DNA of 64,000 bases. It comes from Pseudomonadota bacterium (lineage in GTDB: Bacteria > Pseudomonadota > Alphaproteobacteria > Rhizobiales > Xanthobacteraceae). The translations under genes were made by a program, and so were the position numbers. Below are positions 51,620 to 60,346 of this stretch, piece by piece. Each line of letters opens with the position of its first letter. Position 1 is the first letter of the stretch. The stretch spans positions 1 through 64,000 of the forward strand of contig JAEWHP010000001.1 of NCBI GenBank assembly GCA_023387735.1, written 5' to 3'. The notes under the pieces were generated by a model that saw only the letters and a program-made list of their open reading frames with translations, did not search any database and had not been told where the DNA came from.

Positions 51620-53428
51620 ATGACCGTGCAGCCGCTGCTCGACGTCAGCGACCTCACGGTCGAATTCACCACGCGCCGCGGCATCGTCAAGGCCGTGCAG
51701 CACGTCAATATCTCCGTGGCCAAGGGCGAGACGCTCGGCATCGTCGGCGAATCCGGTTCCGGCAAGTCGGTGACATCCTATGCCGTGATGCGCATTCTCG
51801 ACCGGGCGGGGCGGATCGCCGAGGGCTCGGTGATGTTCTCCGGCATCGACGTCAAGGCCGCGACCGAGAACCAGATGCGAGATTTGCGTGGCCGCGAGAT
51901 CTCGATGATCTTCCAGAACCCGCGCGCGGCGCTCAACCCGATCCGCAAGGTCGGCGACCAGATCGAGGACGTGCTGCGCCAGCACGTGCAGCAGTCGCAG
52001 GTCGGCGATCGCGGCGAAAAGGCGATCGAGGCGTTGGAGCAGGTCAAGATCGCCCGTCCGCGCGAGCGATATCATGCGTATCCGTTCGAACTCTCCGGAG
52101 GCATGTGCCAGCGCGTCGTGATCGCGCTGGCGCTCGCCTGCAATCCGCAGCTTCTGATCGCGGATGAACCGACCACCGGCCTCGACGTCACGACGCAGAA
52201 GGCGGTGATGGATCTGGTCGTGGAACTCACGAAGCGCCGCAATATGTCGACCATCCTGATCACCCATGACCTCGGCCTCGCCGCCGCCTATTGCGATCGC
52301 GTGGTGGTGATGGAGAAGGGCCACGTGGTGGAGACCGCAAAGTCAGCGGATATTTTTGCGAGGCCCGCGCACGCCTATACCAGGAAGCTGATGCGCGCCA
52401 CGCCGCGGCTCGGCGTGTCGCTGCGGGACTTGCTGCCGGAGGAGGAGGCGGCTTCTTCCGCCTCGCCCCGCTTGCGGGGAGAGGCCGACGCACGAAGTGC
52501 GGCGGGTGAGGGGCTGTCTCCGCAGACAGAACTCGCTGAAGCAGCCCCTCACCCCGACCCTCTCCCCGCAAAGGGCGGGGAGAGGGGGGAACAGCAACCG
52601 CTCCTCCTCGTCGAGAAGCTCGTCAAGGAATATCCGCGCCAGGGCGCGAGCGCGGTGCTGTCAAAACTGTTCTCCCGCAAGCCGCCGGTCGAGGCCGAGC
52701 AGTTCCGCGCGGTGGACGGCATCAGTTTCAACGTCGGCCATGGCGAGAGCGTCGGCCTCGTCGGCGAATCCGGCTGCGGCAAGTCGACGACGTCGATGAT
52801 GGTGATGCGGCTGCTGGACCAGACCTCGGGCCGCATCGTGTTCGACGGCGACGAGATCGGCGCCATCCAGCCGCAGGCGTTTGCCCGGCTGCCGCTGCGC
52901 AAGAGCATCCAGATGGTGTTCCAGGACCCGACCGACAGCCTCAACCCGCGCTTCACCGCGGCGCGCGCTATCGCCGATCCGATCCTGCAACTCGGCAATA
53001 TCAAGGGCCGCGACGCGCTTCGCGCCCGCTGCGAGGAACTCGCCGGCCTGGTAGGCCTTCCCGTCAACCTGCTCGATCGCTTTCCGCACCAGTTGTCCGG
53101 CGGCCAGAAGGCCCGCGTCGGCATCGCGCGTGCGATCGCGCTGCATCCAAAGCTCGTGATCCTCGACGAGCCGACCGCGGCGCTCGACGTTTCCGTGCAG
53201 GCAGTAGTGCTCAACCTGCTGCAGGATCTCAAGGCGTCGATGGGCATGAGCTATTTGTTCGTGTCGCATGATCTGAATGTCGTGCGTTTATTGTGCGATC
53301 GTGTCATCGTGATGCGGAGCGGGCGTATCGTCGAACAGGGCTCGTCCGAACGCGTGCTCGGCGATCCGCAGGACGCCTATACGAAGGAACTGCTGACGGC
53401 GATCCCGCATCCGCCGTTGCCGGTTTAG
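51620..53428 (+). CDS. Double ABC ATPase (DppD-DppF fusion) with repeat-derived linker
   Basis: A 602-aa protein with two complete ATPase domains. The first (about 8-265) has Walker A GESGSGKS, signature LSGGMCQRVVIALALA and Walker B LLIADEPTTGLDVTTQ. The second (about 330-600) has GESGCGKST, LSGGQKARVGIARAIA and LVILDEPTAALDVSVQ. Fused DppDF proteins are common in alphaproteobacteria. The linker is unusual: residues about 280-325 are encoded by an intergenic palindromic repeat (52460-52592), read in frame, giving the peptide AAPHPDPLPAKGGERGE. The repeat adds about 44 residues with no frameshift. Confidence 0.93.
   Translation: MTVQPLLDVSDLTVEFTTRRGIVKAVQHVNISVAKGETLGIVGESGSGKSVTSYAVMRILDRAGRIAEGSVMFSGIDVKAATENQMRDLRGREISMIFQNPRAALNPIRKVGDQIEDVLRQHVQQSQVGDRGEKAIEALEQVKIARPRERYHAYPFELSGGMCQRVVIALALACNPQLLIADEPTTGLDVTTQKAVMDLVVELTKRRNMSTILITHDLGLAAAYCDRVVVMEKGHVVETAKSADIFARPAHAYTRKLMRATPRLGVSLRDLLPEEEAASSASPRLRGEADARSAAGEGLSPQTELAEAAPHPDPLPAKGGERGEQQPLLLVEKLVKEYPRQGASAVLSKLFSRKPPVEAEQFRAVDGISFNVGHGESVGLVGESGCGKSTTSMMVMRLLDQTSGRIVFDGDEIGAIQPQAFARLPLRKSIQMVFQDPTDSLNPRFTAARAIADPILQLGNIKGRDALRARCEELAGLVGLPVNLLDRFPHQLSGGQKARVGIARAIALHPKLVILDEPTAALDVSVQAVVLNLLQDLKASMGMSYLFVSHDLNVVRLLCDRVIVMRSGRIVEQGSSERVLGDPQDAYTKELLTAIPHPPLPV
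52460..52592. repeat. Intergenic-type palindromic repeat inside the double ATPase gene
   Basis: GGTGAGGGGCTG (52504-52515) and CAGCCCCTCACC (52541-52552) are perfect 12-bp inverted arms. Outside them GCGGGGAGAGG (52474-52484) and CCTCTCCCCGC (52559-52569) pair as well. This is the well-known repeat class whose translation gives PHPDPLP-like peptides; here it lies in frame between two ATPase domains. Confidence 0.82.
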
Positions 53429-53430
53429 TT

Positions 53431-53512
53431 GTCATGCCCCGCGAAGGCGGGGCATCCAGTACTCACTGATGCCGGTGGATACTGGATCGCCCGGTCAAGC
53501 CGGGCGATGACC
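53431..53512. repeat. Palindromic repeat between the ATPase gene and atzG
   Basis: GTCATGCCCCGCGAAGGCGG at the left and GCCGGGCGATGAC at the right, with ATCCAGTA and TACTGGAT inverted inside. It is transcribed within the operon and may set the balance between transporter and enzyme mRNA. Confidence 0.75.
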
Positions 53513-53527
53513 AAGAGGGAGAGAACT

Positions 53528-53713
53528 GTGACGACCGAAAATCCGCTGGACGATTACATTGACGCCGTCGCCAAAGCGCTGGCGCTGCCGATCGAGGAAG
53601 CCTGGCGTCCCGCGGTGCGGGCGAACCTCGAAGTGTCGCTGAGACTGGCAAAGCTGGTCGATGGATTCCCGCTGCCGGATGAAACCGAGCCGGCCAGCAT
53701 CTACTCGGCCTGA
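53528..53713 (+). CDS. atzG: AtzG-like small subunit (DUF4089)
   Basis: A 61-aa helical protein, MTTENPLDDYIDAVAKALAL, then EEAWRPAVRANLEVSLRLAK and VDGFPLPDETEPASIYS. The PLPDExEPA(S/T)xY end is typical of AtzG, the GatC-like subunit that stabilises AtzE. The start is GTG 53528 after GGAGAGAACT; longer frames run into the repeat. It is 2 bases ahead of atzE. Confidence 0.85.
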   Translation: MTTENPLDDYIDAVAKALALPIEEAWRPAVRANLEVSLRLAKLVDGFPLPDETEPASIYSA

Positions 53714-53715
53714 TC

Positions 53716-55113
53716 ATGACCGTAAAATCAGACGGGCTGTCGGCCCAGCAGATCGCGCAGGCGATCACCGACCGCAAGCTTTCCGCCCTCGAGGCGACAG
53801 AGGCCGCGCTGGCGAGGATCGCCGCGCATGATGGCGTGCTGAATTCATTTACCGATGTCACCGCGGATCGCGCGCGCGCCACGGCGAAGGCGGTTGATGA
53901 GAAGATCGCCGCCGGCGAAAACGTCGGACCGCTCGCCGGCGTGCCGTTCGCAGTCAAGAACCTGTTCGACGTGAAGGGCCTTTCCACCCGCGCCGGGTCG
54001 AAGATCAACCGCGACCTCAGCCCCGCGGCGCGCGATGCCACGCTGATCGAGCGCATGGAGGCGGCCGGTGCCGTGCTGGTCGGTGCGCTCAACATGGGCG
54101 AATACGCCTACGATTTCACCGGCGAGAACGTGCATGACGGCCCGTCGCGCAATCCGCACGATCCGACGCGGATGAGCGGCGGCTCCTCCGGGGGCTCCGG
54201 CAGCGCGGTCGGCGGCGCGCTGGTTCCGATTGCGCTGGGCTCCGACACCAACGGATCGATCCGGGTGCCGTCGTCGTTCTGCGGCATCTTCGGCCTGAAG
54301 CCGACCTATGGCCGGCTGTCGCGGGCGCGCTCGTTTCCCTTTGTCGCAAGCTTCGATCATCTCGGCCCGTTCGCGCGCAGCGTCGGCGATCTCGCACTGG
54401 CCTATGATGCCATGCAGGGCCCTGACGCTGCCGACGCGGCGTGCACGACGCGGCCGTTAGAGCCGGCCACGCCGCTGCTGACGCAAGGGCTCTCCGGCCT
54501 GCGGATCGCGATTGCCGGCGGATATTTTCAGAAGAACGTATTCCCCGAGGCGGTCGAAGCCGTGACGCGTGTCGCCAGGGCGCTGGACGCGACGCAAACG
54601 ATCGAAATTCCGGAGGCCGCGCGCGCCCGCGCCGCGGCATACGTGATCTCCACCACCGAAGGCGCCTCGCTGCACCTCGACCGCCTGCGCAAGCGCCCGA
54701 ACGATTTCGATCCGGCGGTGCGCGACCGCCTGATCGCCGGCGCGATGGTCCCGGCGCCCCTGGTCGACCGCGCACAGAAATTCCGCCGCTGGTATCGCGC
54801 AAAGGTGCTCGAACTGTTCAAGTCGGTGGACGTGATCATCGCGCCGGCGACGCCCTGCATCGCACCCAAGCTCGGACAGGTGACGTTCGTGCTCGACGGC
54901 GTCGAACTCCCCGTGCGCGCCAATATCGGCATCCACACCCAGCCGATCTCGTTCATCGGCCTGCCTGTCGTCGCGGTGCCGGTGCCGCTGGAGCCGATGC
55001 CGATCGGCGTGCAGGTCATCGCAGCGCCCTGGCGCGAGGATATCGCGCTGCGCGTCGCGCATGCGCTGGAACGCATGGGTGTGGCCGCAGCGCCAGCCCC
55101 GAGAGGACTGTAA
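53716..55113 (+). CDS. atzE: AtzE-like amidase (1-carboxybiuret hydrolase family)
   Basis: A 465-aa amidase-signature enzyme. Catalytic Lys in LAGVPFAVKNLFDVKGL (about residue 80), Gly/Ser motif MSGGSSGGSGSAVGG with cis-Ser and, 24 residues on, the nucleophile-containing GSDTNGSIRVPSSFCG. In s-triazine degraders AtzE with AtzG deaminates 1-carboxybiuret to 1,3-dicarboxyurea. Relatives are widespread in ureide and purine pathways, so the exact substrate here is open. Co-encoded with AtzG, an HpxZ/AtzH-like protein and a GntR regulator. Confidence 0.88.
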   Translation: MTVKSDGLSAQQIAQAITDRKLSALEATEAALARIAAHDGVLNSFTDVTADRARATAKAVDEKIAAGENVGPLAGVPFAVKNLFDVKGLSTRAGSKINRDLSPAARDATLIERMEAAGAVLVGALNMGEYAYDFTGENVHDGPSRNPHDPTRMSGGSSGGSGSAVGGALVPIALGSDTNGSIRVPSSFCGIFGLKPTYGRLSRARSFPFVASFDHLGPFARSVGDLALAYDAMQGPDAADAACTTRPLEPATPLLTQGLSGLRIAIAGGYFQKNVFPEAVEAVTRVARALDATQTIEIPEAARARAAAYVISTTEGASLHLDRLRKRPNDFDPAVRDRLIAGAMVPAPLVDRAQKFRRWYRAKVLELFKSVDVIIAPATPCIAPKLGQVTFVLDGVELPVRANIGIHTQPISFIGLPVVAVPVPLEPMPIGVQVIAAPWREDIALRVAHALERMGVAAAPAPRGL

Positions 55114-55115
55114 TC

Positions 55116-55514
55116 ATGGAAATCGATCTTCCGGACGTGCTGGCCGAGGTATCCGCGCAATTCGCGCGCTACGAGAAGGCGCTGGTGTCCAACGACGTGG
55201 CGGTGCTCGACGAACTGTTCCGCAACGATCCCCGCACGCTGCGCTACGGCATCGGCGAAAACCTCTACGGCTACGAGGCGATCAAGGGCTTTCGCGCCGC
55301 GCGTTCACCGGTCGGGCTGATGCGCAAGACCGACAAGACCGTGATCACGACCTATGGCCGCGACACCGCGGTGGCCTCGACGCTGTTCTATCGCGAGAAC
55401 GCGAAGGGCAGGGTGGGGCGGCAGATGCAGACCTGGGTTCGATTTCCCGAAGGGTGGAGGATCGTCGCGGCCCATGTCAGCGTGATCGACGAGCCGAAGG
55501 ATTCATCGACATGA
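55116..55514 (+). CDS. hpxZ: HpxZ/AtzH-like SnoaL-fold protein (DUF3225)
   Basis: A 132-aa protein. It has ALVSNDVAVLDELFRNDPRT, RYGIGENLYGYEAIKGFRAA and the C-terminal RQMQTWVRFPEGWRIVAAHV, the DUF3225 pattern. HpxZ is encoded with oxalurate/ureide genes; the related AtzH of s-triazine degraders acts as a dicarboxyurea amidohydrolase. Either role fits. The gene sits between atzE and the GntR gene, which it overlaps by 4 bases. Confidence 0.85.
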   Translation: MEIDLPDVLAEVSAQFARYEKALVSNDVAVLDELFRNDPRTLRYGIGENLYGYEAIKGFRAARSPVGLMRKTDKTVITTYGRDTAVASTLFYRENAKGRVGRQMQTWVRFPEGWRIVAAHVSVIDEPKDSST

Positions 55515-56245
55515 GTCTGGATGACCTTCCCATCCGCGCGCCGCCGCCGGGCGCCGAGCCCGGGACGGTGGTCCGGCGGGTCGACCGTCCGTCGCCGCAA
55601 CGGGACAAGGTCACGCGTGCGGAGGAGTTACGGCTGCAGCTCGCCGACGAGATCGTGCGCGGCGTGCTGCCGCCGGGATCGGCGCTCGACGAGACCGATA
55701 TTGCGCGCCGCTTTTCCGTGTCGCGCACGCCGGTCCGCGAAGCGTTGCGCCAATTGGTGGCGAGCGGCCTTGTCGAAGCCCGGCCCCATCGCGGTGCCGT
55801 GGTGGCGCAGCCGTCGCTCGATCGTTTGACTGAAATGTTCGAGGCGATGGCGGAGCTCGAAGCGCTGTGCGCGTGGTTTGCCGCCGAACGAATGTCGCCG
55901 GCGGACCGGCAGAAGCTGGAAGCAATCCACGAGGAGTTGCGGGTCCTGAGTCATGCCGGCAATCCCGAGCGCTTCCACGAAGTCAACGAGCGCTTCCACA
56001 ACGCGATCTATGCGGGGTCCCAGAACAGCTATATCGCCGAGATGACGTTGGCGACGCGGGTGCGGGTGCAGCCGTTCCGCCGCGCCCAGTTCCGCAATCT
56101 GGGGCGGCTGGCAAAATCGCACGCCGAACACGACCGCGTCGTCGTCGCCATCATGCGCGGCGACAAGAATGGTGCAGCCGGTGCGATGCGCGCGCATATC
56201 GAACTGGTGCGCGGGGAGTACGAGCTCTACGCGGTGTCGGTGTAG
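55511..56245 (+). CDS. GntR-family (FadR subfamily) transcription regulator
   Basis: A 244-aa regulator. The N-terminal winged helix (about residues 36-100) has RAEELRLQLADEIVRGVLPP, IARRFSVSRTPVREALRQLV and VEARPHRGAVVAQPSLDRL. The C-terminal FCD effector domain has NERFHNAIYAGSQNSYIAEM and HAEHDRVVVAIMRGD, with the usual metal His positions. It is translationally coupled to the HpxZ-like gene and probably controls this cluster; a GntR-style site TTGTGTACA lies at 58166-58174 upstream of atzF. Confidence 0.92.
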   Translation: MSLDDLPIRAPPPGAEPGTVVRRVDRPSPQRDKVTRAEELRLQLADEIVRGVLPPGSALDETDIARRFSVSRTPVREALRQLVASGLVEARPHRGAVVAQPSLDRLTEMFEAMAELEALCAWFAAERMSPADRQKLEAIHEELRVLSHAGNPERFHEVNERFHNAIYAGSQNSYIAEMTLATRVRVQPFRRAQFRNLGRLAKSHAEHDRVVVAIMRGDKNGAAGAMRAHIELVRGEYELYAVSV

Positions 56246-56271
56246 CCCCTCTGTCGTAGAGCTGCCTCTGT

Positions 56272-56310
56272 CGTTATTCCGGGGCGCCGCAACGCGGCGA
56301 ACCCGGAATC
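56272..56310. repeat. Partial palindromic repeat containing the atzF stop codon
   Basis: CGTTATTCCGGGGCGCCGCA and the following AACGCGGCGAACCCGGAATC make an imperfect palindrome, a half copy of the class at 30653, 33190 and 34462. The TAA of atzF (56276-56274, minus) is within it. Confidence 0.7.
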
Positions 56311-58109
56311 CAACTCTCCGCCATAAACGCGCGCCAGCCGCCGAACGATGAGATATCGCGCGCGCCTTCGATCGCGACGGGCTCCACCACGAACCCCTTC
56401 ACACCGCGCCCATCCGCAAGTCGCACCGTGCCGATGCCGAGCGGCGGCGGGATCGCGGCGACGAACTTTCCGAATGCCGCCGCCGACAGCGCCCAGAGCT
56501 CAACCTTGATCGAACTCCCACCGCCGGCATCGACGCGCAGCATGCCGGGCTTGGGCGGCGTGGTGTCGAGCGCGTAAAGCTTGTAGTCCGGCGCCGTTGC
56601 TGTGGCTTCGAGCAGCCGCCCACCCAGCACCTGCAATTCGCCATTAAGCGCCATGCCGGATAGATGCGCGCCGACCACTGCGATGGTGATTTCGTCGTCA
56701 CCAACTTCCACCGGCAGTGCCGCGAGCGGCGGCTGCGCCAGGCCCTTGCCGCCCATCGCCAGCCCGGTGTCGGCGTGGAACGCGCGGCCGATGCTGGCAA
56801 GTTGCGCGTCGCGCCCGGCGGGCGCCAGCAGCGTGATGCCGAACGGAATGCCGTCGGGCCGCATCGCGGCCGGCAGCGCCAGGCCGCAGAGGTCGAGCAG
56901 GTTCACGAAGTTGGTGTAGGTGCCGAGCCTGGAGTTCAATTCGATCGGATTGGCCAGCACCTGCGCCGTCGTGTAGGCCGTCGGCGCGGTCGGCAGCACG
57001 ATCGCATCAAATTTGGCAAAGGCGCGTTCGGCGGTGCGCCGCAGCGCCTGCAGGCGATAGAGCGAGGCGAACGTTTCCGCCGCCGTCAGCCGCGCGCCGG
57101 GCGCGGTGATCTCGCGCGTCACCGGATGGATCGAGTCCGGCGATGACGCCAGCAGGTCGCGGATCACCAGATAGCGCTCGGCGACCCACGGTCCCTCGTA
57201 GAGCAGCCGCGCGGTCTCATAGAACGGTTCGAGATCGAACTCGACCAGCGTAGCGCCGAGCGACGTCCAGCGCTCGAGCGCCTCGCCATAGGCTTTCTCC
57301 GAGGCGCGATCGCCGAAGAAGATCAACTGGCCGTTGCGCGGGACGCCGAGCCGGAACTGGCCGGGAAGCGCCGCCATCTTTCCGAGCGGCCGGTCGCGCG
57401 AGAACGGATCGGCACCGTCGGTGCCGGCCATGGCCGAGAGCGCCGTCATCGCGTCGTCCACCGTCAGCGAGAATACCGAGATGCAATCCAGCGTCCGGCA
57501 TGCCGGCACCAGGCCTGCGTTCGAAATCAGCCCAAGGCTCGGCTTCAGTCCGACGATGTTGTTGAGCATCGCCGGCACGCGGCCGCTTCCGGCCGTATCG
57601 GTGCCGAGCGCGAGCGGCACCAGGCCGGCGGAAACCGCGACCGCCGATCCCGAACTCGATCCGCCCGGAACGAGATCGCCGCGGACCGGATTGACGGGAA
57701 TGCCGTAGGGCGAGCGGACGCCGACGAGGCCGGTTGCGAACTGATCGAGGTTGGTCTTGCCGATGATGATGGCGCCAGCCGCGCGCAGCTTTGCCACGGC
57801 CGTCGAATCCTCCGCGGGCATGGTGGAGAACGCCGGGCAGGCGGCGGTGGTCGGCATCCCCTGCGCGTCGATGTTATCCTTGACGGCAACCGGCACGCCA
57901 AGAAGCGGAAGCGCGGATGGATCCTTCGATGCCAGCGCCTCGGCTTCTGCGACCGCATCCCTCTCGTCGCGCAGGCTGATGAACACGGCAGGGTCGTTGT
58001 GGTCGCGGATGCGCTGATAGCTGCGCGCAACGGTCTGCGCCGGCGTGATCGCGCCGGCGCGGTGCGCGGCGACGATCGCGGCGACGGTTTCAGGCGCGTC
58101 AGACCCCAT
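56274..58109 (-). CDS. atzF: Allophanate hydrolase
   Basis: A 611-aa enzyme that converts allophanate to two CO2 and two NH3. N-terminal amidase domain (about 1-440) with PVAVKDNIDAQGMPTTAACP and VPGGSSSGSAVAVSAG. C-terminal AtzF decarboxylase-type domain from about 470 (VAVVGAHLSGMALNGELQVL to VEPVAIEGARDISSFGGW). ATG 58109 is preferred; the upstream TTG 58133 would overlap the leader. It is convergent with the atzGE operon but has its own sigma-54 promoter. The last codons (SWIPGSPRCGAPE) and stop come from an intergenic repeat. Confidence 0.92.
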   Translation of the reverse strand: MGSDAPETVAAIVAAHRAGAITPAQTVARSYQRIRDHNDPAVFISLRDERDAVAEAEALASKDPSALPLLGVPVAVKDNIDAQGMPTTAACPAFSTMPAEDSTAVAKLRAAGAIIIGKTNLDQFATGLVGVRSPYGIPVNPVRGDLVPGGSSSGSAVAVSAGLVPLALGTDTAGSGRVPAMLNNIVGLKPSLGLISNAGLVPACRTLDCISVFSLTVDDAMTALSAMAGTDGADPFSRDRPLGKMAALPGQFRLGVPRNGQLIFFGDRASEKAYGEALERWTSLGATLVEFDLEPFYETARLLYEGPWVAERYLVIRDLLASSPDSIHPVTREITAPGARLTAAETFASLYRLQALRRTAERAFAKFDAIVLPTAPTAYTTAQVLANPIELNSRLGTYTNFVNLLDLCGLALPAAMRPDGIPFGITLLAPAGRDAQLASIGRAFHADTGLAMGGKGLAQPPLAALPVEVGDDEITIAVVGAHLSGMALNGELQVLGGRLLEATATAPDYKLYALDTTPPKPGMLRVDAGGGSSIKVELWALSAAAFGKFVAAIPPPLGIGTVRLADGRGVKGFVVEPVAIEGARDISSFGGWRAFMAESWIPGSPRCGAPE

Positions 58110-58149
58110 GGCGAGCAAAACTCCAGCGAGCAAATGTTACCGTGGCCAT

Positions 58150-58165
58150 AGCAAGCGATGTGCCA
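58150..58165 (-). promoter_or_regulatory. Sigma-54 (-24/-12) promoter of atzF
   Basis: On the minus strand TGGCACATCGCTTGCT matches TGGCAC-N5-TTGC, with GG and GC exactly 12 bases apart. Transcription should start near 58139, 30 bases before the atzF ATG at 58109. Confidence 0.75.
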
Positions 58166-58186
58166 TTGTGTACATCAATTGCACAA
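58166..58186. promoter_or_regulatory. GntR-type inverted site upstream of atzF
   Basis: TTGTGTACATCAATTGCACAA has TTGTG and CACAA as a perfect 5-bp dyad around 11 bases, and TTGTGTACA inside it resembles GntR operators. It abuts the -24 element, a place where a repressor could block or a bound activator could contact polymerase. The rest of 58187-58419 holds the leader of the feruloyl-CoA ligase gene and shows nothing else clear. Confidence 0.4.
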
Positions 58187-58419
58187 ATGGAATGGAGTGA
58201 GTATCAGCGTGATTTCAGAGAGTTAGATGCTCGCAGCGAAAGGACGTAGGCGGCCTGATTGATCCGGCCGCATCGTGTTTGCATAATAATTGGGCAGATT
58301 GTTCTCAATCCCGCCATGGTGTCCCGGCGCCTGACGACGTGTTGCCGGGCCGAGCCGATCTCGCGTAGAGCAGGCGGCCTGCCCGAGAAACATGACAAGA
58401 GGGGCAGCGGAGGAAATCG

Positions 58420-60285
58420 ATGACGCCAGCCGCAGCCCCAAGCCGCGACCGAACCGAAGCGCTGTTCGCGCCCCCTGCAATCATGGCCGACCGCCGGGCT
58501 GACGGCAGCATCGTCCTGAAATCGATGACGCCGCTTCAACCGAGCGCGCGTTGCATCGGCGACTGGCTGGAGCATTGGGCGCGGCAGGCGCCCGAGCGCA
58601 TCTTCCTGGCCGACCGCGCCGGGACCGATGCGCCGTGGTCGACCGTTACCTACCGGGACGCCTTGAAGCAGGTGCGCTCTGCGGGGGCGTGGATTCTCGC
58701 GCAAGGTCTGAGCGCCGAGCGTCCGCTGGTGATTCTGTCCGACAACAGCGTCGAGCACGCGCTGTTCGCGCTGGCGGCCCAGCATGTCGGCGTGCCCTCG
58801 GCGGCGATCTCGCCGGCCTATTCGCTGATGTCCAAGGATTTCGACAAGCTCGGGAGCATGATCAGGCTGCTGGAGCCGGGAGTGATCTATGTTTCCGCCA
58901 TGAAGCCGTTCGCGGCGGCGCTGGCGGCGATCCAGCCGCTGCATTCAGCGACGATCGTCAGCGGCGATCCCGCCGACACAGGCGCGACCTCGTTTCGCAG
59001 CATCGCGGCAACGCCGGAAACGCCCGATGTGGCAAAAGCGTTTGCTGCGGTGACGCCGGATACGATCGCAAAATTCCTGTTCACCTCGGGCTCGACCGGC
59101 ACGCCGAAGGCCGTCATCAACACCCAGCGCATGCTGACCTCGAGCCAGCAGGCCAAGGCGCAGACCTGGTCGTTCCTCGAAGCGAGCGGCGAGGATCTCG
59201 TGATCCTCGACTGGCTGCCGTGGAGCCACACTTTTGGCGCCAACCACAATTTCAATCTGGTGCTGCGCAACGGCGGCACGCTCCATGTCGACGGCGGCAA
59301 GCCGGCGCCAGGGCTGTTCGCGACGTCGCTGGCCAATCTGCGCAGCGTGATGCCTACGGTCTATTTCAACGTGCCGCGCGGTTTCGACATGCTGATCGCG
59401 GCGCTGCGCGGTGACGACGACCTGCGGCAAAGGTTCTTCAGCGAAGTGAAATTCGCCTTCTACGCCGGCGCGGCACTGCCGCAGAATCTCTGGGATGCGC
59501 TGGAAGAGCTCTCGGTCAAAACCGTCGGCCGCGCGCTGCCGATGGTGTCGGCCTGGGGCTCGACCGAAACCTCGCCGCTCGCGACCGATTGCCATTTCCA
59601 GGCGCAGCGCTCCGGCAATATCGGCGTGCCGATCCCGGGCACCGAACTAAAACTGGTGCCGTCGGGCGACAAGCTGGAGGTGCGCGTGCGCGGCCCGAAC
59701 GTCACGCCGGGTTATTGGAAGGCGCCGGAACTGACCGCGCAGGCCTTTGACGCCGAAGGCTTCTATCTGATCGGCGATGCCGTGACATTTGCTGACCCGG
59801 CGCGCCCGGAACTCGGTCTGTTTTTCGACGGCCGCGTCGCGGAGGACTTCAAGCTCAACTCCGGCACCTGGGTCAGCGTCGGTACCTTGCGCGTCGCGGG
59901 GATTGCCGCACTGGCGCCGCTGGCGCAGGACATCGTCGTGACCGGCCATGGCGGCGACGAGGTGCGCTTCCTGGTATTTCCGAACATTGCGGCGTGCCGT
60001 GCCCATGCTGGCCTGCCTGACAGCGCCGATGCGAAAGACGTGATCGGCCACGACAAGGTTCGCAGCGCGATCGCTTCAGGGCTCGCAAAGCTCAAGGCGC
60101 AAAGCGGCAACTCGTCCGGCCACGCCACGCGTGCGCTGCTGCTGGCCGAGCCTGCGTCGGTCGATGGCGGCGAGATCACCGACAAGGGCTACATCAACCA
60201 GCGCGCGGTGCTGACGCGGCGGGTGCAGGCGGTAGCGACGCTGGACGATGCGGCCTCCGCCGAATGGATCGGCTGCGCCGGGTAG
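58420..60285 (+). CDS. fcs: Feruloyl-CoA synthetase-like acid:CoA ligase
   Basis: A 621-aa AMP-forming ligase. AMP-binding motif FLFTSGSTGTPKAVINTQRM (about residue 222), then LDWLPWSHTFGANHNFNLVL, MVSAWGSTETSPLATDCHFQ, and FYLIGDAVTFADPARPELGL with the ribose Asp. The length and the SWGSTETSP/DWLPWSHTFG wording are those of bacterial feruloyl-CoA synthetases that activate hydroxycinnamates (ferulate, p-coumarate). ATG 58420 follows GCGGAGGAAATCG. It has no CoA-hydratase/aldolase gene next to it in this window. Confidence 0.85.
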   Translation: MTPAAAPSRDRTEALFAPPAIMADRRADGSIVLKSMTPLQPSARCIGDWLEHWARQAPERIFLADRAGTDAPWSTVTYRDALKQVRSAGAWILAQGLSAERPLVILSDNSVEHALFALAAQHVGVPSAAISPAYSLMSKDFDKLGSMIRLLEPGVIYVSAMKPFAAALAAIQPLHSATIVSGDPADTGATSFRSIAATPETPDVAKAFAAVTPDTIAKFLFTSGSTGTPKAVINTQRMLTSSQQAKAQTWSFLEASGEDLVILDWLPWSHTFGANHNFNLVLRNGGTLHVDGGKPAPGLFATSLANLRSVMPTVYFNVPRGFDMLIAALRGDDDLRQRFFSEVKFAFYAGAALPQNLWDALEELSVKTVGRALPMVSAWGSTETSPLATDCHFQAQRSGNIGVPIPGTELKLVPSGDKLEVRVRGPNVTPGYWKAPELTAQAFDAEGFYLIGDAVTFADPARPELGLFFDGRVAEDFKLNSGTWVSVGTLRVAGIAALAPLAQDIVVTGHGGDEVRFLVFPNIAACRAHAGLPDSADAKDVIGHDKVRSAIASGLAKLKAQSGNSSGHATRALLLAEPASVDGGEITDKGYINQRAVLTRRVQAVATLDDAASAEWIGCAG

Positions 60286-60346
60286 GCGCGGAACCTTCGG
60301 ACCAAATAACTGATCGGGCGGGGAAAAATCTCTCGCCGACAAATTT

